Shown here: positions 1 through 9,263 of the stretch, piece by piece
How the letters are laid out: each line of letters starts with the position of its first letter
Position numbering within the stretch: the first letter of the stretch is position 1
DNA from: Chitinophagaceae bacterium
GTDB lineage: Bacteria; Bacteroidota; Bacteroidia; Chitinophagales; Chitinophagaceae
Direction of reading: 5' to 3'
Length of the DNA stretch: 48,580 nt
Assembly (NCBI GenBank): GCA_947456055.1
Contig: CANGSR010000003.1
Location: 1-48,580 of the forward strand
Position numbers and translations under genes: made by a program
The notes under the pieces: model-generated
Databases searched by the model: none
What the model saw: only the letters and a program-made list of their open reading frames with translations
What the model was told of the DNA's origin: nothing

Positions 1-1
1 C

Positions 2-2990
2 GGAAATAATACTAACAACTGATGGATCACTACTACTCCATGTGCCACCTGCGCTAGCATCGGTAAGCGTTACGGATGAAGAAAGACATACAGCCAGCGA
101 ACCACCTATAACTGCTGGCAATGGGTTAACTTTCACCACAAAAGTTGAAATACAACTTCCCGGCAATGTATAAGTAATAACCGTAGTTCCTGCAGCAACA
201 CCCGTAACAACTCCCGTAGTAGAGACCACTGTGGCAATACCTGTTAATGAAGAACTCCAAGTGCCCACACCAATAGCATTACTGAGGGTAGTAGTTAAAC
301 CCACACAAACAGAATCTGTACCTGTAATAGCTGCAGGAGAAGTATTTACTGTTGCTGTGGCATAAGCTGCGCAACCTGTACCTAGTAAATAAGTAATTGT
401 AGCCGTACCTGCAACTACACCTGTCATAATACCAGTAGTTGACCCTATCGTTGCTACTGTAATATCACTACTGAACCAGCTACCACCCGCAGTGGCATCA
501 GTTAATGTTGAAGTTAGGCCTTCACATACACTTAAAGAACCTCCAATAGCAGCCAATGGGCTTACTAAAACTGTAGCATAAGCTTCACACCCAGTAGGTA
601 AATGATAAGTAATAATTGATGTTCCAAAAGTAACACCAGTCACAACACCAGTTATTACATCCACAGTTGCAACAAAGACATTGCTACTGCTCCAGGTACC
701 ACCTGCAGTTGTATCGAAAAGGTTAGTTGTCAAACCTACACATACACTAAATACACCTGTAATAGGTGATAATGGGAGTACCGTAACGATTATAGTTGCA
801 TCGCAACCTGTAGCTAATTGATAAGATATTGTAGTAGTTCCTGCTGCAACACCAGTAACAACACCAGTTACAGGGTCAACTGTAGCTACTGCCATATCAG
901 TACTTACCCAGGTACCACCAACTACTGTATTACTTAATGTGGTAGTTAACCCGGCACATACTATTGGTGTACCTGTAATTAACTCATAAGGATTAACAAT
1001 AATAGCCTGGTAGGCGGCACAACCTGTAGGTAATAAATAAGTAATGATAGCTGTGCCTGCACTAACTCCAGTAACCACTCCAGTTACCGGGTCAATTGTA
1101 GCTTTTGTAATATTGCTACTAGTCCATGTGCCGCCTGCTACTGCATTTGCCAATGTGATGGTAAATGTTTTACAAACCGAGGTAGGACCTGTAATAGGTA
1201 AAAGAGGATTAACTGTTATTACATAATAACTGGTACAACCTGTAGCTAATGTATAAGTAATGGTAGCAGTAGCTGATGTTACTCCGGTAATAGTTCCCAT
1301 AACAACTCCTGTTGTAGAACCCACAGTTGCAATTGTTATGTCACTACTTGTCCATACACCACCACCTACTGTATCAGCAAGGGTAATATTTTGTCCGGCA
1401 CAAACATTGGTTAGACCAGTAATATTTGAGAAAGGATCAACAGTTGCCGTTGCATAAGCCGCACAACCTGTAGGCAATAAATAAGTAATAACAGTAGTAC
1501 CTGCACCTACACCGGTCATTAATCCTGTTGCTGGGTCAATTATAGCAACAGAAATATCTCCACTTGTCCATATACCACCAGCAGTAGCGCTTGAAAGACT
1601 AGATGTACCGAAACGGCAAATCCTTAAAGTACCTAAAATTGGAGTTAATGGATTCACCAATATTGAGCGGGTCATGATACAACCCGTAGGTAATGTATAT
1701 GTTATAATTGCAGTACCTGGGTTACCACCAGTAACAATACCACTTGATGTACCTATTGATGCTATAGTGCCATCACTACTACTCCAAACACCACCGGCTG
1801 GTAAATCGGTAAGTGTAGTTGACAATGTCTGGCACACATCGGGGCTACCTGCTATAGGTAATGGTAATGGGTTTACCACCAGCGAAGTTGTAGCAATACA
1901 ACCTGTTGGCAGGGTATAAGTAATATTAATATTACCACCTGCTATACCGGTAACTATACCTGTACTAGCATCAATGCTACCTATAGCAGCATTACTACTG
2001 CTCCAGGTACCACCTGTTGAGTCATTACTCAAAGTAGTTGTTAATCCCACACATACATCAAGCGTACCATGTATTACTGATGGGAGTGGATTAACCAATG
2101 TGGTATCTATTATTAAACACCCTGTAGGTAATTTATAAGTAACTATAGTAGTACCTGCTAATACACCTGTTAATATACCAGTTGTAGAACCTATAGTTGC
2201 AATACCGGTAGAACCACTTATCCACCTGCCACCGCTGCTAGCATCGGTTAATGATATAGTTGAAGCCACACATACAGCCCTGCTACCAACAATAGTTGCT
2301 GGTAATGGGTTTACCCTTACCCCTCTGGTTACATAACAAGCACCTGTAGGTATGGTATAGGTAATCAAAGCTGTTCCTGCTGCCACCCCGGTTACAACAC
2401 CACTCACTGGGTCTACACCTGCAGTTGCTGCATCACTACTACTCCATGCTCCCGGAATAGTAACATCACTGTATGTGGTAGTTAGCCCTGCACATACACT
2501 GTCCATCCCCGTTATAGGTGCCGGCAATGGGTCTACCTGCACAATAGTAGTATTGATACAGGAGGTTGGTAGCCTGTAGGTAATAATTGTAGTACCTGCT
2601 GTGATACCTGTTACGATACCGCTAAGGGAACCTATTGTACCTACAGAAAGGTTACTGCTGGTCCAGACACCAACACCAATCCCATCAACATCAGCCAATG
2701 TAGTAGTGCTACCAGCACATACTGTATCAGCACCTGTAGTAGGTGTTGGTAAAGGATTTACTGTAAATGATTTTGTTACATAACATGGGCCTACTACATA
2801 AGTAATTACTGCTGTACCTGCAGAAACTCCGGTTACAATACCTGTAGTACCTATTGTTGCTACTGATGTATTACTACTGCTCCATGTACCGCCAGCAGTT
2901 GCATCTGCCATAGGTGAGCTAGCGGTAGTTAAACCCTGACATACTTGTGCAGCACCTGTAATACCTGGGGTAGTACAAACTGGTGTAATA
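2..2990 (-). repeat. Tandem Ig-like coding repeats, about 216 bp, ~14 units
   Basis: The adhesin C-terminal part consists of about 14 degenerate coding units of roughly 216 bp (about 72 residues). Each carries the pattern GG-x-WSSS ... VTGV-x-AGT ... ITY. The units differ by scattered substitutions and a few length changes, so the array is old and not recently homogenised. It continues past the left edge. Confidence 0.85.
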
Positions 2991-3871
2991 GTAATAACAC
3001 CAGGGCCTGAAGTATTACAACCACGTGTATTTATAGAAGTTGAAGTACCATAGTTGGAACCACCGCCACCGCCGGTCCAGTCACCACCGCCGCCACCATG
3101 CCAGCCACCGCCGCCACCGCCACCGGCTGATGCATAACCAGCTGAAATACTAAAGTCACCTGCTGAACCACCTGTACCTAAAGCTATAGAATCACCACGA
3201 AAACCAGGGTTACCAGCACAAGTAGCGCAATAACCACCAATACCATATGTAGTATAAGTACCACCACCACCACCTGTGGTGCCGCTACATCCATGACCAG
3301 CTTCACCAGCAAAGTTGGCAGTAGTACTGCCAAGACCATTACCTCCGCCATCACCGCCACGATCAATATCAGGAGTGCCTGGTACTGCGCAATAAGGGGC
3401 AGCACCGCCGCCGCCGCCTGCTACAATAACCCTATTGGCCAATGTTGTACCACCAACACGTATATCGGAAGCACCACCGCCACCACCACCTGCAAGGTTG
3501 AATGGACCACCATAGTTACCATTGGCACCACCATTATAGCCACCAGCTGCCCTGGCACCAGTTACAGCATCAGCACCCTTACCACCTACAAACAGGTTAA
3601 TTACCTGCCCTGGCACAACAACTAAAGTGTCCTGAATACATCCGCCATAACCAAAACGGTCGGGGTGGCCTGCTTCACTGGAGTTTAATCCACCGCAACC
3701 GCCTTTTGCCACAACATAAAGTTGAGTAATACCTATCGGAACGGTATAAGTCTGCATACCACCTGAATAACTAAATGTAATTGTAGGCGCAACTGACTGT
3801 CCAGTTACGTTCACGGTATAACCCAGAAGGATAACCAGAAGAAGTTTAAGGTAATTGTACATTTGTTTCAT
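2..3871 (-). CDS. Giant secreted Ig-like repeat adhesin (partial, 5' end only)
   Basis: An uninterrupted minus-strand frame of 1290 codons runs from an ATG at 3871 off the left edge; the frame was checked at several points. It is absent from the ORF track because its stop lies outside the window. Residues 1-25 form a signal peptide (hydrophobic LKLLLVILLGYTVNVTG). Residues of roughly 30-290 are glycine-rich, with runs such as GGGGGGASD, resembling the glycine-rich module of Bacteroidetes surface proteins. About 14 tandem modules of roughly 72 residues follow. Each has an ITG-x-VC-x-GL start, a GG-x-WSSS centre, a G-x-VTGV-x-AGT-x-ITY strand and a C before VNPLP. This is the BIG2-like Ig fold pattern, with two regularly placed cysteines that may form a disulfide. 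The protein is probably exported and surface-displayed, with a sorting domain beyond the window. The role as adhesin is inferred from architecture only. A second in-frame ATG lies three codons downstream. Confidence 0.9.
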   Translation of the reverse strand, partial: MKQMYNYLKLLLVILLGYTVNVTGQSVAPTITFSYSGGMQTYTVPIGITQLYVVAKGGCGGLNSSEAGHPDRFGYGGCIQDTLVVVPGQVINLFVGGKGADAVTGARAAGGYNGGANGNYGGPFNLAGGGGGGASDIRVGGTTLANRVIVAGGGGGAAPYCAVPGTPDIDRGGDGGGNGLGSTTANFAGEAGHGCSGTTGGGGGTYTTYGIGGYCATCAGNPGFRGDSIALGTGGSAGDFSISAGYASAGGGGGGGWHGGGGGDWTGGGGGSNYGTSTSINTRGCNTSGPGVITITPVCTTPGITGAAQVCQGLTTASSPMADATAGGTWSSSNTSVATIGTTGIVTGVSAGTAVITYVVGPCYVTKSFTVNPLPTPTTGADTVCAGSTTTLADVDGIGVGVWTSSNLSVGTIGSLSGIVTGITAGTTIITYRLPTSCINTTIVQVDPLPAPITGMDSVCAGLTTTYSDVTIPGAWSSSDAATAGVDPVSGVVTGVAAGTALITYTIPTGACYVTRGVRVNPLPATIVGSRAVCVASTISLTDASSGGRWISGSTGIATIGSTTGILTGVLAGTTIVTYKLPTGCLIIDTTLVNPLPSVIHGTLDVCVGLTTTLSNDSTGGTWSSSNAAIGSIDASTGIVTGIAGGNINITYTLPTGCIATTSLVVNPLPLPIAGSPDVCQTLSTTLTDLPAGGVWSSSDGTIASIGTSSGIVTGGNPGTAIITYTLPTGCIMTRSILVNPLTPILGTLRICRFGTSSLSSATAGGIWTSGDISVAIIDPATGLMTGVGAGTTVITYLLPTGCAAYATATVDPFSNITGLTNVCAGQNITLADTVGGGVWTSSDITIATVGSTTGVVMGTITGVTSATATITYTLATGCTSYYVITVNPLLPITGPTSVCKTFTITLANAVAGGTWTSSNITKATIDPVTGVVTGVSAGTAIITYLLPTGCAAYQAIIVNPYELITGTPIVCAGLTTTLSNTVVGGTWVSTDMAVATVDPVTGVVTGVAAGTTTISYQLATGCDATIIVTVLPLSPITGVFSVCVGLTTNLFDTTAGGTWSSSNVFVATVDVITGVVTGVTFGTSIITYHLPTGCEAYATVLVSPLAAIGGSLSVCEGLTSTLTDATAGGSWFSSDITVATIGSTTGIMTGVVAGTATITYLLGTGCAAYATATVNTSPAAITGTDSVCVGLTTTLSNAIGVGTWSSSLTGIATVVSTTGVVTGVAAGTTVITYTLPGSCISTFVVKVNPLPAVIGGSLAVCLSSSVTLTDASAGGTWSSSDPSVVSIIS

Positions 3872-4554
3872 ATCCCTATAATTAATATTATTTTACTAAA
3901 ATACATTATATACACCATTACAATGCTTTACACTATTAGCTCACCCCCGATTAATACCGGAATTTAACCAATTTTAGCCTAAAACACGAACAATGAAAAC
4001 GACAAAAATACTTATTAACACACCCATTGCGGATATGTTAACAAATACACTGCTCTAAATTAGCAACAATTTTTATAAATTCCATACTATGAGGCAAAAT
4101 AAAATTATCATACAGCACTTTTTCCTAATTTCTATTCCCCATTTCCCCCAATTAATAATTGAAAATTAATATTCCGGAACATGTGGCTTTAAGCCCCAAA
4201 TTGTCATAATATTATAAAATTTTACGGGAAATTTAGCCATCAAACCTGATAATAAAGGCGTATAGAAACGTGTAAATGTTAGGAAAAAGAAATTAAAAAA
4301 CATTCAAAAAGATGGTTTCAAAGAAACCTAAGGATGCTGCCATTGACAAGTAATGTTTTTATGGAATTTGCTACAAAAATCAGATTACCATCGGGAGGCC
4401 TCACCCCTGCCCTCTCTCACACAGAAAAAGCGGGACAGGCTGAATAGGATGCCGTACTCCTGCGTTTATGACAATAAATTTTGGGAGCTTGTGGCAACTA
4501 AGGTGGTAAAAGGATTAGGCTGTTGTTTCACTTTCGACTGTTTTACTTTGAATA
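3872..4554. other. Non-coding stretch upstream of the adhesin
   Basis: About 680 bp of A+T-rich sequence separate the adhesin start from the hairpin element at 4555. It should contain the adhesin promoter, but I could not assign a convincing TAnnTTTG box. The 89-codon plus-strand ORF 4353-4622 overlaps the end of this stretch and the hairpins; its composition does not look like a real protein, so it is not called. Confidence 0.5.
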
Positions 4555-4617
4555 CCAGTCACAGACTGGGTTATTTAGTAGACACGAGTAATCCTTCGGA
4601 ACACTCGTGCCAGTGGC
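4555..4617. other. Tandem hairpins, REP-like structured element
   Basis: A 6-bp stem CCAGTC/GACTGG with a 3-nt loop (4555-4569) is followed by a perfect 7-bp stem CACGAGT/ACTCGTG (4583-4609). The apex of the second stem is a C(TTCG)G tetraloop. It is followed directly by the palindrome GCCAGTGGC (4609-4617). Such compact hairpin sets occur as dispersed REP-like elements in many Bacteroidetes genomes. No transposase is adjacent. It could also be the tail of a structured RNA. A genome-wide copy count is needed to decide. Confidence 0.5.
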
Positions 4618-4638
4618 GATAAGTATTGTTAGCGAAGA

Positions 4639-4755
4639 TTACATAAGTATTATTCTGAGACCACCTGCCAGGATTACAAGCATAAGGAAACCAACTAATA
4701 TATAAGTATAATAGTCGGAGCCATAATATTCCTTCCAGGTAGTTTTCAATTTCAT
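4639..4755 (-). CDS. 38-aa single-pass membrane microprotein
   Basis: This ORF is below the length cut of the supplied track. It runs from an ATG at 4755 to a TAA at 4639-4641. The charged, tyrosine-rich N-terminus (MKLKTTWKEYYGSDYYTY) is followed by a hydrophobic segment (ILVGFLMLVILAGG, about residues 19-32) and a short tail RIILM. That is a plausible single membrane helix with the N-terminus inside. It lies alone between the hairpin element and the helicase gene, on the same strand as both large neighbours. Function is unknown. The evidence is codon-level plausibility and clear membrane topology only. Confidence 0.5.
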   Translation of the reverse strand: MKLKTTWKEYYGSDYYTYILVGFLMLVILAGGLRIILM

Positions 4756-4904
4756 TAATACGAATGTACCAATAAAATTGAAAATTCCAAAATAATTAGC
4801 TGATAATTAGGGCATTATGTCCGCACACAATTAATATTTTAACAAAAATGCCATCGAATTTTAACCAAAAATTGCAATTTTTAATTTCGCAATTCCCATT
4901 TTAC

Positions 4905-7900
4905 TTAAATATCATCAATTTCTATTACATTTTCATAATCAGGTCTTATCAACTCATACCTCCTCGCAAAATTGCACCAATGGCAGGTTTCCTTACCACA
5001 ACCCTTGTCAAATTCATGATTCATAATACGGCCATAGGTATCTTTTAGTTGGCCCCTTACTATCTCCTCATCTTTGGCAAATACTGGTACCACTATCTGC
5101 TTATACTCCCCGCTTTTGCTTTTTTGTATGTAATCAAACATCCCCAACTTCACATTCCAGTTACGTTCTTCATAATTTTCGAGCAATAGCTTGTAAAATA
5201 CCATCTGCCGCCAATAGTCGCCACCCAATGGTTCCTTCTCATTTGGAGGGGCAGTATTGGCCGATGCCGACTTATCAGGGTCACCGGTTTTATAATCCAC
5301 CACCTTCAGTCCATCACCATAAAGCTCTATACGGTCAATTTTCCCGGTCACCGGCACACCATCCAGTGCATACCGTGGCACCTTAAACTCTATCTCCACA
5401 TCTTTATGGAAGGTATTTACATAATGGTCGTAATATTCGTTAAGCAAACTATGCCCCTGCTCCATTCTGCGGTCGAACTGGATAGAGGTGAAACAGGAAG
5501 CCTCGGAATATAGTGCTGAATTAAAAGAATTGATTACAAATTCCTTATCCGGGAACTCGCCCTTCCTCGCCTTCATTTCCAGGAACATCCGCTCCAGGGC
5601 ATAGTGCACCGCACTACCAAAGGCCAGTGCATCATTTTTCTGGAAGGGCACTTTAAGGATATTCTCGTAATAAAATGCCAGTGGGCAGTGCAGGAATTTC
5701 GACAAGGTGGTATAGCTCATGGTAAACTGCTGCAAGGCACGTTCTATCCATTGGGCATTGGCCATTTTTATCCTAACCTCAGGCACAGGTTGCAATGCCC
5801 AGCCCAGGTGCTCCATTATAGCCCCCGATGCCACGGTCTTTTTTACCCGCTCATCAGGCAGGCTTATCTCATCTATAAATACTGATGTTTCTATAGCCTT
5901 GCCTGCATTATCATTTAGTGCAAAGGACAGATAGAGGTGTTTCTTGGCCCTGGTGAGTGCCACATAAAACAGCCTGCGGGCCACCTCGGTTTTATAGGTT
6001 TTTTCTGAATCATCCTTTGTTAGGGTAATATTATCGGGCATGCGGTATTCATTACCACCACCCCGCTTGCCTTCCCAGAAGTTCTTAGTACAACCTATAA
6101 TGAAAACATATTCAAACTCATTGCCCTTGGCGCCATGGGCAGTGTAGAAATAGACCCCATTATCGTTTTGTACCACCCGCTGCAAAGCCACCGGAATGTT
6201 TTCATCATTCATTTGGCCAATCATCTGCAAGAGCATTACAGGTTTCAGCTTAGAATTGCGCAGATAGCTTTCCTTGACAAACTCAAAGAAAGTATATAAA
6301 ACCTGCAAATCCCATACATGATTGGTTGTCTTTACCAGATGGGCTACTATGCCACTTTCGTGAACTATCTTCTCTATAAGAAGTGGTAGAGGCAGGCTCA
6401 ATTGTTCCCGTTCCCACCTGTCCAGATTATTACCTAGTCTCACCAATGCCTTGGCACTTTTCAGGTCCAGCGATTCTAATAAGAGCGGATTAGAAATCAA
6501 AAACCGCCACCTGATAGGCCCTTTTTCCTTTCGGTTGGTCTGCATATACAGGGCTAGTTGGGCAATATCGGTAGGCTCAATACCATAATAAGGGGTATGC
6601 ATCAATTCAAACAGCACCTCTTCCCCATCAAATGGTTTTTTGCGCTCCATATCCAGGTACTTCAGCACATTCAGTATCTGCTCTATGAGGGGTAGTTCCA
6701 ATACGTTTACGGGTTTCTTTACGTTGAAACCAATACCCTTGCGCTCCAGCAGAGCCATCACATTTTCGGCCTGGCGGTGTTGGGCATAGAGAATGGCAAT
6801 ATCTTTGAGGGCCACACCATTATTTTGCAACCGCTCAATCTCCATCACCAGGTCGGCCTCCTCCTGTAGGATATTATTATATACCGTGATGACAGGTTCT
6901 ATGGTATTATTACCATTGGCAAACCTATCGGCGGCAGCCACTATATTTTTATCCAGTCCCAACTCGTGAAGCTGGTTGATGAGCCTTTGCTCATTGTTCT
7001 GGATAGAGGCCATGGCCTTATTAATAATAGACTGCGATGAGCGGTAGTTGTGGGGCAGAACCACAATATTGATGTTCTCCTTATACCGCTCATAAAAATC
7101 TACAATATTCCTTATCCTCGCCCCCTGAAACTCATAGATGCTCTGATCGTCATCACCCACCACAAAAATATTGGGGTCGTCCCAATAGCTGCACAGGTAG
7201 TTGAGCAGTTCGTTTTGCGAACCGTTGGTATCCTGAAATTCATCGACCAATATAAACTGGTAGCGCTCTTGGTAGCTTTGCAGCAGGGCAATATTTTGGC
7301 TAAAAATATCCAGCACCCAGATAATCATGTCATTGAAATCATACCTGCCGGCTTCCTTCATCCTTGCCTGGTAGTCGCTATACAGCAGGGCAGCAGCCTT
7401 GGTTTCCTGCATTTTGCGGGTTTCCTCGTCAATCTGGTTTTGCTTTACATCCCCTTTCTTGAAACCCTTTACTGCTTTCTTATAGATATACTCCTCCCTG
7501 TTGGGCAGGTCGGCAAGGTAATCATCAATAGACGTGCAAATAAACTCGGGGGTAAGGTGTTCCCGCTTCATTACATCAAACAGGCGGTTGAGTTTATTGG
7601 CATCGAAATAGATATTACCACTCAGTTTCCTGAGGGTATGGCCCGAGGGTAGTTCCTCAAGCATCTTGTATAATAACTCGGTACGCTCCAGGTCACTTAT
7701 TGGTTGCAACGACCGCATACTGAAATACTCACTATTGTTCTGGATAACGGTATTACAAAACCCGTGAAAAGTAAAGATATTCACCTTGTGGGCAGCAGGG
7801 CCTATTATCTGCACCAGGCGGCGACGCATAGAGTTGGTAGCCTCATCGGTATAAGTGAGGCAGAGGATTTCGTGGGGCTGCACCTGTGCCTCACTTCGCA

Positions 7901-8054
7901 GCAGGTTGGCAATACGCATAGCCAGCACCTCGGTCTTACCCGTGCCCGGCCCAGCAATCACCATCACCGCCCCATAAATAGTATCAACCGCCTCACGCTG
8001 CCTTTCATTCAGTTTCTCCAGCCTTATCAAAAACGGATCTTCCCCTAATACCAT
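4905..8054 (-). CDS. UvrD/Rep-type helicase fused to PD-(D/E)XK nuclease
   Basis: This 1049-residue superfamily 1 helicase has a Q-motif LNERQREAV (about 15-23), Walker A AGPGTGKT (34-41), motif II VDEFQD (about 270) and motif III VVGDDDQSIYEFQGAR. The helicase C-terminal motifs YTAHGAKGNEFEYVF and VALTRAKKHLYLS are also visible. The C-terminal third is a RecB/AddB-like PD-(D/E)XK nuclease with the core VVDYKTGDPD near residue 918. Four cysteines, one near residue 788 (HCPLAFYY) and three in CGKETCHWC (about 1015-1025), suggest the Fe-S cluster clamp seen in AddB-type nucleases. Such proteins unwind and degrade DNA ends in repair or in defence against foreign DNA. No AddA/AddB partner is next to it, so it probably works alone. 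The stop is followed by an A+T-rich gap. Confidence 0.93.
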   Translation of the reverse strand: MVLGEDPFLIRLEKLNERQREAVDTIYGAVMVIAGPGTGKTEVLAMRIANLLRSEAQVQPHEILCLTYTDEATNSMRRRLVQIIGPAAHKVNIFTFHGFCNTVIQNNSEYFSMRSLQPISDLERTELLYKMLEELPSGHTLRKLSGNIYFDANKLNRLFDVMKREHLTPEFICTSIDDYLADLPNREEYIYKKAVKGFKKGDVKQNQIDEETRKMQETKAAALLYSDYQARMKEAGRYDFNDMIIWVLDIFSQNIALLQSYQERYQFILVDEFQDTNGSQNELLNYLCSYWDDPNIFVVGDDDQSIYEFQGARIRNIVDFYERYKENINIVVLPHNYRSSQSIINKAMASIQNNEQRLINQLHELGLDKNIVAAADRFANGNNTIEPVITVYNNILQEEADLVMEIERLQNNGVALKDIAILYAQHRQAENVMALLERKGIGFNVKKPVNVLELPLIEQILNVLKYLDMERKKPFDGEEVLFELMHTPYYGIEPTDIAQLALYMQTNRKEKGPIRWRFLISNPLLLESLDLKSAKALVRLGNNLDRWEREQLSLPLPLLIEKIVHESGIVAHLVKTTNHVWDLQVLYTFFEFVKESYLRNSKLKPVMLLQMIGQMNDENIPVALQRVVQNDNGVYFYTAHGAKGNEFEYVFIIGCTKNFWEGKRGGGNEYRMPDNITLTKDDSEKTYKTEVARRLFYVALTRAKKHLYLSFALNDNAGKAIETSVFIDEISLPDERVKKTVASGAIMEHLGWALQPVPEVRIKMANAQWIERALQQFTMSYTTLSKFLHCPLAFYYENILKVPFQKNDALAFGSAVHYALERMFLEMKARKGEFPDKEFVINSFNSALYSEASCFTSIQFDRRMEQGHSLLNEYYDHYVNTFHKDVEIEFKVPRYALDGVPVTGKIDRIELYGDGLKVVDYKTGDPDKSASANTAPPNEKEPLGGDYWRQMVFYKLLLENYEERNWNVKLGMFDYIQKSKSGEYKQIVVPVFAKDEEIVRGQLKDTYGRIMNHEFDKGCGKETCHWCNFARRYELIRPDYENVIEIDDI

Positions 8055-8091
8055 ATACCTTAATAATTAGGACTTGAAGGTAGGTATTGGA

Positions 8092-8132
8092 GGGGGATTT
8101 TGGAGGGGGTGGGAGAATTTTTGTTTTGGGGG
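8092..8132 (+). other. G-run cluster upstream of helicase gene
   Basis: Four runs of three to five G occur within 41 bp on the plus strand: GGGGG, GGGGG, GGG and GGGGG, with spacers of 8, 1 and 14 bases. They lie just upstream of the helicase ATG (8054). A G-quadruplex is possible, but the last loop is long and G-rich intergenic tracts are common, so this is only a candidate. Confidence 0.3.
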
Positions 8133-8146
8133 AAAACTATGACTAC

Positions 8147-8557
8147 TCAGGTTAAAATAATTCCTTCCTGTATAGCATACTTTTTGATTAATCTCAATAA
8201 TGGCACAGTATGACTATGGTCGATTTTCATTATTAATTCGAATGCATTTTCATCGGATGTAAAACCGCTATACCGGGATGACCGTGAGCTTTGGAAAAGC
8301 ATGTGGTAAGCATTCCAAACGGCAATTGGAAGTGGCATAGTTGGAGAATTTCTACTATTGGGATTTAGATTATCATTAATATCCTTATGCCTTGTTCCAA
8401 TATTTACACCCTTATGTTTTGCAAGAGCCTGCATGATGTGCAATGCGATATAGAAAGTACAGGTAATCTTCCAATCGAAGAATCTATCCGAAAAATTGGT
8501 GCATAGATTAGAATGAAAATCAGTATTATGCCGAATCTGATTTAGATGCTTAACCAC
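8147..8557 (-). CDS. HEPN-domain-like protein
   Basis: This 136-residue helical protein contains DWKITCTFYIALHIMQALA followed by KHKGVNIGTRHKDIN. That matches the two-helix core of HEPN proteins, which typically read W-x-x-ALFYAALH-x-x-x-A-x-L followed by a TH-x-x-R or R-x-x-H turn. Many HEPN proteins are RNases and act as toxins. The canonical R-x4-6-H catalytic motif is not clearly present here, so activity is uncertain. The gene starts 4 bp after the stop of the upstream 167-aa gene, so the two are almost certainly one operon. The region is visibly A+T-richer than the helicase gene, consistent with an acquired cassette. Confidence 0.65.
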   Translation of the reverse strand: MVKHLNQIRHNTDFHSNLCTNFSDRFFDWKITCTFYIALHIMQALAKHKGVNIGTRHKDINDNLNPNSRNSPTMPLPIAVWNAYHMLFQSSRSSRYSGFTSDENAFELIMKIDHSHTVPLLRLIKKYAIQEGIILT

Positions 8558-8561
8558 AGGT

Positions 8562-9065
8562 TCAAATAATTTCTTCTTTAACTGAAATTTTATCCCATAA
8601 TTCTATAGGCACGAATTGAAAATAAATCGGGAATTTCTCTGAAAATTCTAAAGCAGAATAAAACTCAAAAAACTTGTAAAACTTCATTCTGTTAGATGCC
8701 GTATCTTTTTTCAATGAAATACAATAATGCAATTCATTATCAGATAAGTCAGTCCTTGCGGCTTTCAATACCTGCTTCTTTTGATTATAAATATAACCCT
8801 TGGTTGCCCTATCAACAACTTCGGATATCTTATTATCTAAATCAGTACTCATTTTATACAATGCCCCTAATGGGTCATTAAGGAAAGTTAGCACCCCTTG
8901 TGCATATGTTGTTTCAGCACCAAAACTTAACATTTCTGTGCTGTGGTCTATTTCCTTGATAGTATCGCTATGATAATTTTTAGCCAATCCTAAAAACGTA
9001 ATTAAAGCATCATTTGGCTTCAATTCGCTTGGGGAAGTACCTTTATTTGAAATATTTGATGTCAT
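8562..9065 (-). CDS. Uncharacterised partner of the HEPN-like protein
   Basis: A 167-residue protein of unrecognised family. The N-terminal half looks helical (NDALITFLGLAKNYHSDTIKEID). The C-terminal half contains ELHYCISLKKDTASNRMKFY and EFSEKFPIYFQFVPIEL, which read as an alpha/beta fold. I have the impression that similar proteins recur beside HEPN-like genes in Bacteroidetes, but cannot verify this. It is the first gene of a two-gene operon with 4 bp to the HEPN-like gene. The pairing suggests a sensor or antitoxin for its neighbour. No nucleotidyltransferase GSD motif, which would have made this an MNT-HEPN pair, is visible. Function is unassigned. Confidence 0.7.
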   Translation of the reverse strand: MTSNISNKGTSPSELKPNDALITFLGLAKNYHSDTIKEIDHSTEMLSFGAETTYAQGVLTFLNDPLGALYKMSTDLDNKISEVVDRATKGYIYNQKKQVLKAARTDLSDNELHYCISLKKDTASNRMKFYKFFEFYSALEFSEKFPIYFQFVPIELWDKISVKEEII

Positions 9066-9263
9066 GTGATTGTGGATTATAACCTGTGCAAATTCCTGAC
9101 TATTATCCTTTGATTGAATTCATATTTTTATTTTAACGAAACAAATGTTTTACCAATTACCCAACCAAATGTTAGTACAAATGTACATACAAATTTAATA
9201 ACAAAAACTACGCCTCAAAATGTCGATACTAAATACCAAATTATTTCCATATGTTGTCGGTTA

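Noticed and set aside
4353-4622. 89-aa plus-strand ORF upstream of the helicase
   Set aside because: Composition is not protein-like and its 3' end covers the hairpin element; it looks like a chance ORF in non-coding DNA.
7050-7652. 200-aa plus-strand ORF inside the helicase gene
   Set aside because: Antisense shadow of the helicase, which has a complete set of family motifs on the other strand.
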